From the NCBI GenBank assembly GCA_018873245.2, contig JAEMBT020000009.1:10311288-10375287 (forward strand): a stretch of DNA of 64,000 nt, given 5' to 3'. Below the pieces are notes generated by a model that saw nothing but the letters and a program-made list of their open reading frames with translations, was not told the DNA's origin and did not search any database. Made by a program: the position numbers and the translations under genes. Shown here in pieces: positions 12,963-27,479 of the stretch (positions within the stretch are counted from its first letter, which is position 1; every line of letters starts with the position of its first letter). This DNA comes from Archegozetes longisetosus (Eukaryota > Arthropoda > Arachnida > Sarcoptiformes > Trhypochthoniidae).

Positions 12963-14831
12963 CGGTCCGTAGGGACTGACAGAGCATGGCACCCTTAATT
13001 TAAATCTCTAGTCTACTTTTCTGTAAAAGTCGTATATTTTTTAATATGAAATCTAAATTTTTATTATTACGAAGAGGATAATGTAAAATACTCATAACTG
13101 GAATTTAAACCTATAGTACAATAGATTTTAGTTGGAAATGTATATAGTCAATCAAATTCGATAGGATCAATGACCTCACTCGAAATTTCCTGGCTTCGCC
13201 ACAGAATCGAGTGAATCAGTAAATGAAAATTATAGAAATATTTCAAAATTTTCTATTAATTAAATAAAGGGTACAAAATGACATATTTTGTTAGATAATT
13301 AACATTGAGCAATACTAACACACTTTATAATCATGATAGATAACTTATTGCGAATGATAGACATTCGTATGCCGAGCTCTCTACAAATTTATCTATTATA
13401 AGAGATAAGTTATTTTTAGTCTTCTGTCCTCAAACTTACTGTCACTACCTATATAATAGTGAGAGTATTTCATTTTCTAGAGGTCTATCATCATCATTTA
13501 TTTGTATCTTCTATTGCACTATTAACCTAATACACTCATCATAAATCTCTAACCAATTAAAGATTACGTGTAGAGGGATTTAACGTAAATTAAAATTTTA
13601 TATTATATAAAGCAAAGGATTTAAAGGATTAACCTTAAAATTTGGAAGACAAATCTATCACTATGGCCTGACAATAATTATCATAAACAATTAAAATATT
13701 AAAAGATATCAAATTCCTATCCATACATCTCAACTCTTATCAATCCCCAGCTAGCAACTTATTTCAAGTGCAATCGATTATCCTTTTTTGGCTACACTCA
13801 ATCTTAATTTTGAATTATCTTTTCTTCTCAAATTACTCTTAATAGAAATTCATTACACTTTATAAATCCATCTACTACTTTGATACCAATACTTATCATG
13901 ACTTAATGAATATATTAATTTTGGGTTAATTGCGATAGTTTATCATAAAATGGAGCCAAAATTTGAGCATTTTTTCGGACAATAGTTGATATTTTGTGTC
14001 AATCAATAGAAATACTATTTCGTAATATATTTAAATAAAAGTAATAAAAGTAATACTTAGTTAAATCAAACTTAACTAAACTGTAGTTTTAGAGGTAAAT
14101 GATTAGAAAAGGGAGGGATCTATAAAATTCAAGGTTAAAGATTATGTAATATGCGAATGAGACTCTGATGGTTTAGTACATTTTATTGCTATAAACTGAC
14201 GCCAACTCTATTGGAGATCATTCATCGAACCAACAGCGTTTATTACACTGTTAAGTGGTGAGACTTTAAACCAGTTTAAATATTACCGTCTATTTTTCTC
14301 TTCTTATTTCTCATTTATCTCTCTCTTTCTCTCTCTATATATTCGGTTAGATTTTTATTTTTTTTTATTATTTTTGTTATATTATTATTTTTTTCCTTTT
14401 TATTCACTTTGATATCAATTATTTAAATCCGATTCGATCTGAAATGTATTTGGGTTTTAATATTTTGATCTAAATATTTGGGTTTTAATATATTTGGGGC
14501 AAAACTGGATTAATTGAGCTAGCTTAATTGAGATATTATTAAACTAAAATTGATGATTCACTAACATTTAAGGAAAATACTAATAGAGGAAAAGCAAACG
14601 AAAAAATAATTAAATTAAAAAATAACGGAACCATCGATTGCAAAAAAAGGCGATAAATGAGAAACGTGTTTTTCCTCTATTGATTTACGAGCAGCGAAAA
14701 AAATCCCATTTCAAACACTAACTCAAAATTGTCTGGTCTTTATTTAGAGCGTTTATTGTTTGGGGAGCCGCTATCTCAACAACTTCAACTACTATTTACC
14801 TTGTATTTATATCATTAAATAAATAAATAAA

Positions 14832-17193
14832 ATGGTAATTATAACCAATATCTACTTCTACACGTCTAACAATATTACATTATTTCTAATATTAAATTTA
14901 ATTCATTTCAGTCCGGAATTAGTCGCCGTCTTATTCCTCTGTTGGATCGTGTCCTAATTGAAAGATATGGACTACAAGCCATGTCGGTTAGACATATATC
15001 AGCAGATTCAACAGTGAGACATAAATTGACTCATCTAATACCTAATAACTAATTACCATATTTTCCACTCAAAGGATCTGAAGGGAGTTTTGGCCAAAAA
15101 GGTAATTGAGCACCAAAAGCGGGTCAAAGACTTTAGAGCCGTTTATGGTGCTAAAGTCATTGGAGAAATCACTGTCGATCAAGTTTACGGAGGAATGCGT
15201 GGACTTAAGTCATTAGTCACTGAAACTTCATATCTCGACCCTGAGGAAGGCATCGCTTTCAGAGGATATTCAATACCACAGATCCGGAAGTCTCTGCCGG
15301 CAGCACAGGGAGGAGAAGAACCATTACCCGAGGGCTTGTATTGGCTGCTATTAACGGGAGAGATACCGACACCCGATCAGGTGAAAAGCGTCTCTAAAAC
15401 ACTTGCCTCACACGCAGACTTGCCCTCACACGTGGTCACAATGTTGAACAACTTTCCATCAAATCTTCACCCGATGTCTCAATTTAGTGCTGCCATAACT
15501 GCATGTAATACCGAATCAATCTTTGCAAAGGCATACGGTGATGGTGCCCATAAGTCAACCTATTGGGAACACACCTATGACGATGCGATCCGATTGATTG
15601 CTAAACTTCCAACAATCGCCGCTACTATTTATCGTAATCTTTACCGTGACGGATCTTCTATTGGTGCCATTGATACCAATAAGGACTGGTCTGCAAACTT
15701 CACTTCAATGCTCGGATATAGTGAGCCAAAATTTACTGAATTAATTCGACTTTATTTAACAATTCATAGGTATGTCGGAGATGAAAATAAATGAAATTCA
15801 ATGCAATTGAGTTGGAATTAAGTTACAGGTTTATAATCAATAAATTTGTTTAGTGATCATGAAGGCGGTAATGTTAGTGCGCACGCGACTCACTTGGTTG
15901 GAAGTGCGCTCTCCGACCCATACCTATCATTCGCCGCTGGAATGAACGGTCTTGCCGGACCTCTGCATGGTTTGGCTAATCAAGAGGTCTTGGTATGGCT
16001 CACCAAACTGCAAAGAGAACTCGGAGGTGAAGTTTCTGATGAACAAATGAAAGACTTTGTCTGGAAAACTCTTAAATCGGGACAGGTATGAAATTTAGAG
16101 TTTGTCAACTAAACTGACATTTTCTGAGTCTTTTTCCAACTGATAACAGTTTTATGACATGAATATTATGTCATCTGGTGTCTAAAGCAGTATAAAAAGA
16201 CTAATCACAAGACGTGTAGAAGTTGTAGTCTTTCAAAAGTGAGTTTTCGTCTAGAGAAAAGTCATTTATAATATTTGTTCATATCTTTTCATATCTATTC
16301 AAATGAAGATTAGATTAAAGAAAATTTATGATAAATTAGTTTCTTAAGCTTTTTGAAAGCATTTTGAATATTTTTCATTTTTTATCAAACTAGTTTTGCA
16401 TTCAAACTGTTTTGATGTGATTCGAGCTTTCTCTTTTGAAAAGCTGATTTTTGAAAGACTAGAACTTCTACATGTCTTACGATCAGCATTTTTATGCTGT
16501 TCCAGACATTGCGACATGATGTTGATGACAAATATTTTCGGAGTTGGCCGTTGAAGACTCGAACCTACCTTCTAAAATAACTAATATTTACTGATTCGTT
16601 AACTTATTTGATCTGATCCAAATCATAGGTTGTTCCAGGCTACGGGCATGCAGTACTGCGAAAAACCGATCCTCGTTACATAGTCCAGCGAGAATTCGCA
16701 TTAAAACATTTACCTGATTATCCATTGTTCAAACTTGTATCTCAAATATACAAAATAGTCCCACCGATTCTCTTAGAATTGGGTAAAGTTAAAAATCCAT
16801 GGCCCAATGTTGACGCACATTCTGGAGTCTTGCTTCAAGTAATGCAATTATAGTTAAACTTGTTTAACTTTGACATGGACTAAATTGGTTTTTAAAAATG
16901 TAATTTTAAATATTATAATTGTTATCAATTTTTAAAACCCGCTTAAGTCCATGCGAAAGTTAGACATTTTTCACTGTATCAGTTATATATTTGAGCCAAA
17001 TTTAATAGAAAATTATTTCTGCAATTAGTATTACGGAATGAAAGAAATGAGTTATTACACTGTATTATTCGGTGTGTCGCGTGCTCTGGGTGTCATGGCA
17101 TCACTGGTCTGGGATAGAGCTCTTGGTCTACCCATCGAAAGACCCAAATCGATGACTACTGAAGGTCTCCAAAAACTAGTTGGCGCCATATAA
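14832..17193 (+). CDS. CS: Citrate synthase, mitochondrial, with HSP10-like presequence (6 exons, 468 aa)
   Basis: Exons 14832-14834 (ATG only), 14912-15013, 15075-15769, 15854-16085, 16629-16838 and 17029-17193; all phases agree (469 codons with stop). It condenses oxaloacetate and acetyl-CoA to citrate in the mitochondrial matrix. Catalytic residues match the pig-enzyme triad with the same spacing: His305 in PLHGLANQE, His351 in GYGHAVL, Asp406 in NVDAHSG; SDHEGGN (His269) binds substrate. The end of the presequence, RHISADST, and DLKGVLAKK match the usual animal junction. Upstream of it exon 2 encodes [19 protein letters not shown], almost identical to residues 2-20 of HSP10 in this window, and the ATG-intron arrangement is also the same. 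An internal ATG ([11 protein letters not shown]) could give a shorter, conventional form. The core enzyme call is certain; the 5' exons rest on splice signals and frame. Confidence 0.95.
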
Positions 17194-18872
17194 TCACCTG
17201 ACTATCAATAAGATAAAACAATACATTATCTCTAATCAGAATTGTATTATTTAAAAACACCCTAATTCTAAGTGAATTACAATTGACTAACGTTTTAAAT
17301 ATTGCTCTTCTTCTAAATGGCTTATTAGTAAATTAAGGTAATTGTGGGCTTATCTATAGGTTGTGTTATCTTTGCTCACTTGAATTATAAATTATTTTTG
17401 TGAATAGTCTTATTGGCATATCATTTAAACGAATAGAATCTCGAATTGAGTTTTCCAGTTGTTTGGTCTTAATCTTAAGTTATTCTACTCATTAACATAT
17501 AATCGAAATTCGGTTTTAATCGAAATTTGTGAATGTGAACTAAATATAATATATATTAAATTATAAGTTATTTTACACATTCATATGCAATAATTTTAGA
17601 TGGAAACAATTTTTATTCAATAGATATAACCAATAATGTAAATAATAGAATAACTTTGATGTAGTCTTATTTAATGGTCGATTGGTAGCACTTAATTTAA
17701 TTTAAATAAAACATTCAACTTTCAATTCTAATTCAACTTCTTATCGGGCTAGGTATTTAATTATTACTTTATCTCAAACTATATTAACCAATTGTGTCAT
17801 ACTCAAAACTGACTAGGTACTCTATCAGCTATACTATAATTTTCTCTTCCTTTCAATCTCATCTCTAATGAGCTTCAGTTTAATCATCAAATCATTCGCT
17901 TTCAATTATTGAGTTTTGTAGCTCTCAATTAGTTATAAATAACTGTCATGACCTCGATGTGTTTGCGTTAGTTTTGAGAATGTTCTCGTTGAAAACAAGA
18001 CATGATCTTTTCGATCTTTTAGGCTTATAACTAGAGTCTAGATTTGAAACTAGAGATTGTTTGGTTCAAGTTGAATATCAAGAAATTAAGCTGAAAACGA
18101 AATTTTTAGTTCAAGTGCGAGCTAATAAAAGAATATTCCGCAAATAGATTGTAAACCCATCTCTAAGCGTAGATACACTGAAGCCTACGCTCCGAGCGGT
18201 CAATGCGTAAACAATTTTGACTTGATTTTTGTCAAGTGTATGATCCATTTTATCAGCACTTATGTGTAATAGTCGCGCAATTGCAAAAGAATGTGTTTCT
18301 AGATTCAACTGATCTGATGTGTTATACAAAAACAGGTATAGTAGTAGAGCATATTTACAGTTTGGGCTGATTATTGGATCATACGATATGCAAATCTATA
18401 TCAAACTAATAAGTCATTTTCAAGCTACCAAACATTCAAAGTCTGACTCTAATCATGAGACACTCATTCTTTGCGTTGCATTCTGTAAAACTAAAACATG
18501 CGAGATGCACTACCGAATGTAAGGCACAAGTTCTCAATAGATAAGGTCAAAGCAGCATTGGATGCAATATTTTAAAACTATGTTCGTGTGATCTGCTCCT
18601 TGCTTACTCAAAAGCAAAATCTTCCGTTTTGGTCCTAGAGGTCGTTCGAGAAGTTTCCATTCTGTACTAATGATCATTTGTCAATGGTGCCCTTATGACA
18701 CGTGAATGACATTTGAGCTAAAGGTCAGATAGTCAAATAGGTCACCAGCCTTTTGAAAAGAAGCTGAAAAGGAAACTAGAATGACATATTGAAGGCTTCC
18801 CAAAACTTTCCGGTAGGTAGATCACCTGAAAGGTAGGAATGACGTAGTTCTGATAGATTCTGATGTTGAAAC
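17194..18872. other. Intergenic region, citrate synthase to COQ10
   Basis: AT-rich. Short open frames near 18111-18522 overlap on both strands, match no family known to me and are not listed as genes. Confidence 0.6.
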
Positions 18873-19434
18873 TAGTGATGTTTCGCTTTTCGAAAGCCAA
18901 ATCGAAATCGAAATTGAAATGAAAAGCTAAGAAATAATTTCGATTAATCAAAATTGAGATATAATTGAAATGAAAAAAGTTCTTAAAAGTGAAAATGAAA
19001 TACAATCGAAATGATAGTTAAAAAGCGAAATGAAAGTGAAATCGAAATAGATTTTAAAAAGCGAAATGAATCGAATTAAATACTGTAATGGTTGCATTGG
19101 GTTCAAAATCATTTGAGTGAAAATAGATTAGAAAAGATTGTGTTTTTAAAACTGATGTCGAATATCTTAACACTCAACTTTTTAAATAGTTTGTTTAAAA
19201 ATTTTGAACTTCTAAACACTTCTCATTATAAAAGCCTGTATTGGAAAACACTTTAATCAATAATTAATTTTTGTATTCAAAACTATACTAATATTCTAGT
19301 AAGAAATTAAATTCGAGATATAATCAAATGAAGATACTAAAAGTGAAATTGAAATACAATTGAAATTAAAAGTTTGATCGAGAGCTAAATAGAAATACAA
19401 TCGAAATTAAAAACTTGAAAGCGAAACACCACTA
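18873..19434. mobile_element. Non-autonomous hAT-like element, 562 bp (TIR TAGTGRTGTTTCGCTTT)
   Basis: Starts TAGTGATGTTTCGCTTTTCG and ends with the reverse complement of TAGTGGTGTTTCGCTTTCAA. Perfect 8-bp target duplication GTTGAAAC at 18865-18872 and 19435-19442. The interior is low-complexity GAAATCGAAAT-type sequence without coding capacity. A diverged relative lies in reverse orientation at 63212-63690. Confidence 0.93.
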
Positions 19435-19637
19435 GTTGAAACTTATCTCTAGCTGAAGGAAGGTCGAGCGCGAGCAAAGCTCAACAATCATATGCATTCA
19501 CAGCTAACGTCACTCAAAGTCACGCATTTGAACGTCAGATCCGATTACGTAATGACATACTAACTGTCTTTAGGTGCGATTTTATTTATTTTAGTAAATT
19601 GTAATTAGTTTAGATTATTATTATTAATAATTAAAGA

Positions 19638-20389
19638 ATGTTCTCATCGGTTAGTAATCGATTGAGACCTAAACAACTAACAACCATTTGTAAATACCAT
19701 TCAGTCTGCAGTCACATCAAATCCGATAAAAGCAATAAATCTAATAATAATGTGCGTCATAATTATGTAGTTTATTGTAATTTAGTCCCAATTCGACATC
19801 TATTTGGTTTGCCATTGAAGCCTCCTTTGTCATCTTCCAGAGTGAAGAAGTACAACGAACGAAGAGTTTTAGGGTAAGTAACAAATAACAGTTGAATAAA
19901 CACAGTTATAATTGAATTAACTCTAATTGATAGCTATTCAAAAGAGCAACTATTTGAAGTTGTATCTCGAGTGGAAGATTATCATCTATTCATTCCAGCA
20001 TGTGTTAGATCTCAAGTCATCCAACGACATAACTCTCACATCAAAGCTGATTTAGAAATAGGTATTCCACCGTTGATTTGGGAGAAATACACCTCTAAAG
20101 TGACTCTCGTTAGACCATCTCTTGTCACTGCTAAATGCGTTGATGGCAAACTATTCAAACATTTAGACACTCAGTGGAAATTTACTGATGGAGTACCTGG
20201 CAACCATAATACTTGCACTTTAGACTTCAGTCTCTCTTTCGAGTTTAGGTCACTTCTACACTCTCAACTCGCTCATATGTTTTTGATGAAATGGCTAGAC
20301 AAACTGTTAATGCTTTTCTTAAAAGAGTTCAGACTTTGTATGGCAAACAATCCTTTCTTGTTAATAACGAGTTAACTCAAAAGACTTGA
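19638..20389 (+). CDS. COQ10: COQ10-like coenzyme Q-binding START-domain protein, with a 1-base frame break
   Basis: Exons 19638-19873 and 19934-20389. COQ10 is a mitochondrial polyketide-cyclase/START protein that binds ubiquinone and supports respiration. The N-terminus (MFSSVSNRLRPKQL) is basic and fits a mitochondrial presequence. The domain shows YSKEQLFEVVSRVEDYHLFIPAC, then SHIKADLEIG, the core THNTCTL-type segment seen here as NHNTCTLDFSLSFEFRSLLH, and a family-like tail. At 20280-20284 a run of five T breaks the frame: the family-consistent tail (FDEMARQTVNAFLKRV) continues in the next frame to a TGA at 20387-20389. Read literally the protein instead ends near 20375 with an unrelated tail. 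A homopolymer sequencing error or a very recent mutation are both possible. About 230 aa if the frame were continuous. Confidence 0.85.
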
Positions 20390-21407
20390 CCATTTTTGTC
20401 TTGTAGATACCTGGTTAGTCTTCAATAACTTATGCATAACTTTAATTCTACTGTAATTATAAATTTCGATCATTTGATTTTCTTAGTCTGTTTTTAATTG
20501 ATTGAATTGCTTATTTAAGTCTTCAAAATATTGTAATTGAAATTATTTTTAATATTCAAGCTAAGTGTTATCTATTTTTTCTCAAAGTAGTATAATATAA
20601 AAATTTGATTGTTATTCAATGAACTGACTTTTGAATTTACAACAGTTGCAGCCAATAGTAGTTGCGAATCATGCTCACACTTGTCGCATAGTCAGACCAA
20701 CGATGATATCAATCATTGTTGGTGAGTGTGGTTCGCAATAATTGATACTTATTAAGATGTTTGATTTATTTAAATCTAGATATATCTACATTTATTCTAG
20801 TAAGTGTTTTAGAGTGCCATCTGTAATATTTAATGAGAACGGTATAGCACTCATTCGACTATTTATTACAATAGTTGTATTGTTAAACATTGATTGTAGA
20901 ATAAGTTTATTAAAAATTAAATCGTCTTAAATGCTATTCTTTTTAAAAGTCTGATAATTATTAAAGTTTACTCACAATTAGAGATGATTACGACATACTT
21001 AAGTTTTGTATGGTTTCAAGTAAAGCAACGAATTGATAAAATGTTTTAACCTTTAACCATCTTTCGATTGAAATCATTGACTTTATTAGTTCACATGTTG
21101 CAAAACTTATTACAAGTTTTTAGTTCATATAATGGCCAAATCTGAGCTTAAATTAATTTTCTAATTAGAATTAAAGGAGGAGTAAATGATTGTTTTGAAA
21201 GTTTTCAAAGTTTTTAATGTAAAATAAATCAGTTTAATAAATGCTAGAATTGAAAGTCTAGAATCAAATACAAAAAGTAGTCAATATTTGAATATGAAAT
21301 TATCAATACTAGTACTAACTATAATATGAATTATCGATCAAAAACAACTAAATATCAAACGACTAATTAATGAGAAACAAATGAAAGGTCACATAAAAGT
21401 GAAAGCT
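20390..21407. other. Intergenic region, COQ10 to HSP10 (convergent)
   Basis: AT-rich 3' flanks of two convergent genes. No supported feature; a 62-codon frame at 20742-20930 is not convincing. Confidence 0.6.
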
Positions 21408-21774
21408 TCAATTTTGCCACTTGCCAAGAATTTCACTATCCCTGAATATAAAGTATTCCTTATCATCAATTTCAACTTTAGTTCCACCATATTCAGGAAG
21501 AAGTACTCGATCTCCTTCTTTGACACTAACAGGCACGTTATCTCCTTTATCGTTTCTCAATCCTGGTCCTGTTGCCACTACTGTTCCAGAATGTACTTTG
21601 CCTAATGCCTTTTCTGGAATCATTATTCCTCCTTTTGTCTTTGTTTCTGCCACAAATCGCTCCACTAATACGCGATCTAATAGTGGGATCAAACGACGAC
21701 CTATTCCTGACTTTAATTGAAATAATTGTTAAATTAATATAACTTTAACAGTAATAAGTCTTAATAATTACCAT
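21408..21774 (-). CDS. HSPE1: Mitochondrial 10-kDa chaperonin (GroES homologue; 2 exons, 101 aa)
   Basis: On the minus strand the ATG is 21774-21772, directly followed by a 61-base intron (21711-21771), and exon 2 is 21710-21408; total 101 aa. It forms the heptameric lid of the HSP60 folding chamber in the mitochondrial matrix. Landmarks: [29 protein letters not shown] (mobile loop that contacts HSP60), LPEYGGTKVEIDDKEYFIFRD with ending ILGKWQN. The initiator methionine is the only codon in exon 1. Its N-terminal segment, known in mammals to act as an uncleaved targeting sequence, is copied in the citrate synthase gene 6.6 kb away. It is divergently arranged with HSP60, the usual metazoan arrangement, implying a shared promoter. 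Confidence 0.96.
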
Positions 21775-24464
<2,690 letters not shown>

Positions 24465-24653
24465 TAGGTTTTTATAATTAGGTTTACTACTATTACTATT
24501 CATTTCTCCCCTTTGATTACTTTCTCACTTATTCATTAATTTCATAATTTGATATAAATCATGTAGGAATCAATTTTTACTATTTTTTGTGACTGTATTG
24601 TAGAGCTATTAGTTGTTTATGATGTTATTGACAAAAATTTAAAACAATTATTC

Positions 24654-24659
24654 AATAAA
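24654..24659 (+). terminator. Polyadenylation signal of HSP60
   Basis: AATAAA about 190 bases after the stop codon. Confidence 0.5.
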
Positions 24660-26639
24660 TGATACATTTTGACTAACTGAGTATTTGATTCTATGTTGAA
24701 TGCTGAGACTTATTGTAATTTATTCTGTGATTATTCTGGAATGTATCGTGAAAGAATGATTCTGGTGCCGAATGAATAAGCGATTTAAGTTTTTAAATAA
24801 TATTACAAATTAAAGACTATTTCCAAAAGTATCTCAAACAGTAAAGCAACAATTGAAAAGTCATTTCAAGTGCTTTTATAATCTATTAAATTATTGGCAG
24901 AAAAAGATAAATCGGATAATCAAAAAAATTTCGTTTAGAGATTTGATCAAATTTCAAATAAGTTGAGCACAATTGCATTGAATTAGATCTCATGTTTTAT
25001 AAACGATCTCAACTGAAATCTAATAAACATGAGATAAAATCCCGGTTTACTAAAGGTCATCATCTGAGAGATAACTCATGAGACATCCTGAAGGTCACAT
25101 AGATTCGAAATATTAATTAATCTGTTGGAAAAGTGAAAATCTAATGTAAAGAAGACTATGATCTGATCGTAACTATGGATTGTTAGATTTGCTTATGTTG
25201 ATGTTGTGTTGTTTCAAAAGTATTTGTTGGTTTGGATCGAATAAATGCTTGAATTTCTTAGTTGGTTTTCAATTAAACTTTTGATGTGTCGTAATAAAAA
25301 ACAAACATTTTGTAAATTTGGTTTTTAGATTAAAAATTCAAAACGTTTCAGACTAAGAGGAATAGATTGAAAATACAATTTGATTTTGAAGAATAACACA
25401 TAAGTGTTTTATATATTTAGCTCTGACTCAATTTATAAGTTATATTAGAAAAATGCTCATTAATCAATCACTTAGACAAGTTTTTGTATTAATTATATTT
25501 TTGCTCGATTAAAATTATGGATCATGCTCACTAGAGATGCTTATGATGAGGCTGGCTACAAGTCTCGTATTAGTGCGAGATTTTAGACACTGATATAAAG
25601 TCTCGCACTAATATTAGTTACAAAAGATTTAAGTATTATGTGGTGTCTATTTCAAATTTACTCTAATTGAGTATATAACAGATTTTTAAATTAATCAATT
25701 CATTATTCATATTTAAGTGATGATTTGAAATATTTTTTATATTAATAAACTGAATGTGAAAAAATGATGAATTATTGCAATTATAGCTATTGTTTTAGAA
25801 CGTGCGATAACATTAAAGCATGTAACGGAAACTGCGAACAAAATATTTTATTTGAACCAAAAAGTTTATCAAAACATTTTTCGTAGCATTTTATTACAAC
25901 TTTTTACTGATAAAGTATTTTCAGGTTTTAATCAATTGAAGTTTGTTTTAGTTTAATGAATAAGATGAGGGTATTTGAAATTAAAGAAAGTAAGAAAATA
26001 GAGAAAATTAATTTAAAATTATATTTTTATTCAATGACTCGCCTGAAAGTGACGCGAAACAAAGGATTATCGCAATTTTAGAGTTCTTTTATGAAATAGA
26101 TTCAGAATGATCCAGTCAAATCCTATAAGCGTTCAAACAGTCCTAGATAGTTTTGTAAAAGGCTGTATGAATGTCAAAAATTATTGCTAATTTAAAGATT
26201 GCTTTTCTGTTTTACCAAGAAATCTTTAAATGTTTGTCTATACTATACAAATTATGAAGACAGGTGATAATAATCATATCACAACTCTTAAAACCTGCCT
26301 AAGTACGTTCCAGTTATACAATCTCTCAATCCTAGTTAAATGTGTTAGCGACTTATAAAATTTAACCTATTATTGTAAAGTATCTTCCTATTCAACCCAC
26401 CTATTTTCCCTATAAAACGTTGTGTTTTGCCTGAATTTTTAACTCTTTTCTCCTGTGTTAAAAATCCTGTGAAACCTTATGAAACAGTATTATGGTTTAT
26501 TATTATGCCTAATAAAATGATTATACTTTAAGTTTTTGTTGATTTCTTACACGCTCCTATGACAGATTCCAAACTGAAGTATCAAATTTTTAAAATTTTT
26601 ATAAAAAGAAAAATTAATTTTTTGATGATTGTATTTTAG
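24660..26639. other. Intergenic region
   Basis: AT-rich, no coding region supported. Contains one perfect 13-bp hairpin at 25568-25613. Confidence 0.6.
25568..25613. repeat. Short perfect hairpin
   Basis: TATTAGTGCGAGA (25568-25580) and its exact reverse complement (25601-25613) with a 20-base loop. It is not next to a gene end. It may be the centre of an old foldback element. Confidence 0.6.
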
Positions 26640-27331
26640 AAACTGATTTATAGAGAAAGATTTAACTTTTCTCGTTGGTTTATTAATGAATCTGAAGATC
26701 CCCAATTTTTAAATCAATTATTAACATCCGATGAGGCGTACTTTAACATTGATGACTATGTTTATAAGCACAAAACTTGTTATTGAGAGGGGGCTTGCAG
26801 ACCAAAAATTGTATACGAAAAGGAAATGCACCCCAAAACGTTGTTAGTCTGGTGCGCTTTAAGTGTAAAAGGAATAGTTGGACTTTTTTTCTTGATAATC
26901 CTGTTAATACAGATAATTATCAAACTATATTATCGCAAATATTTTTCTCGTATATTGGCGAACAAAATTAATATTATAATAATTTTTGGTTCCAACAGAA
27001 CGGCGCTACTCGTTATCGCGCAAAATCAAATGTTACATTATTAAAACAAAGATTTGGCGAAAAATTTATTTTAATGTCTTATGATAATAGTCTGATTAAT
27101 TAGCCAGCAGAATCGCCTGATTTGAGCCCTTTAGATTTTATTATATGGGGTTATTTAAAGTATCTGGTGTATCGAACTTCAAGTAAAACTATTATGGATT
27201 TAAAATCTTACATTAGTGAAGAAATTAATCTGATACGCTTTGATAGGCCGTTAATGCAATCTGTTATGAATAATATGGTAATCGGTTGTAAAAAATGTTA
27301 TGATATTAATGGTTCTCATGAAATGATTTGA
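26640..27331 (+). pseudogene. Decayed Tc1/mariner-like transposase
   Basis: Plus-strand fragments in shifting frames give the C-terminal two thirds of a DDE transposase: a LTSDEAYFNI block, then LLVWCALSVKG, then FQQNGATRY, and PAESPDLSPLDFIIWGYLK (third catalytic acidic region). Frameshifts and stops (for example near 26972 and 27103) make it inactive. TIR ends were not found. Confidence 0.8.
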
Positions 27332-27479
27332 ATTACTCTAAATAAAAATTTTTGTTTGCAAATTATTATAAATAATCAAATTATTATTATAAGCAATGTG
27401 CAAGTTCGAATGCTTATTAATTAAAAAAATTTAAGTGTCATAATGGAATTCTGATAGAAAAGTTCAAACTTTTAAATTT

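Larger units (their letters stand above)
12560..14831. other. Intergenic region, secernin to citrate synthase
   Basis: AT-rich with no coding region that I can support. It holds a short hexamer tandem repeat (listed separately) and a pyrimidine-rich stretch near 14290-14400 in the presumed citrate synthase promoter. Confidence 0.6.

Noticed and set aside
18111..18522. Overlapping open frames on both strands near 18.1-18.5 kb
   Set aside because: No family match, no good start context, and neither strand shows splice-linked exons.
20645..20745. Imperfect inverted motif (TTGCGAA ... TTCGCAA) after COQ10
   Set aside because: Only about seven bases pair well; not enough for a structured RNA or TIR call.
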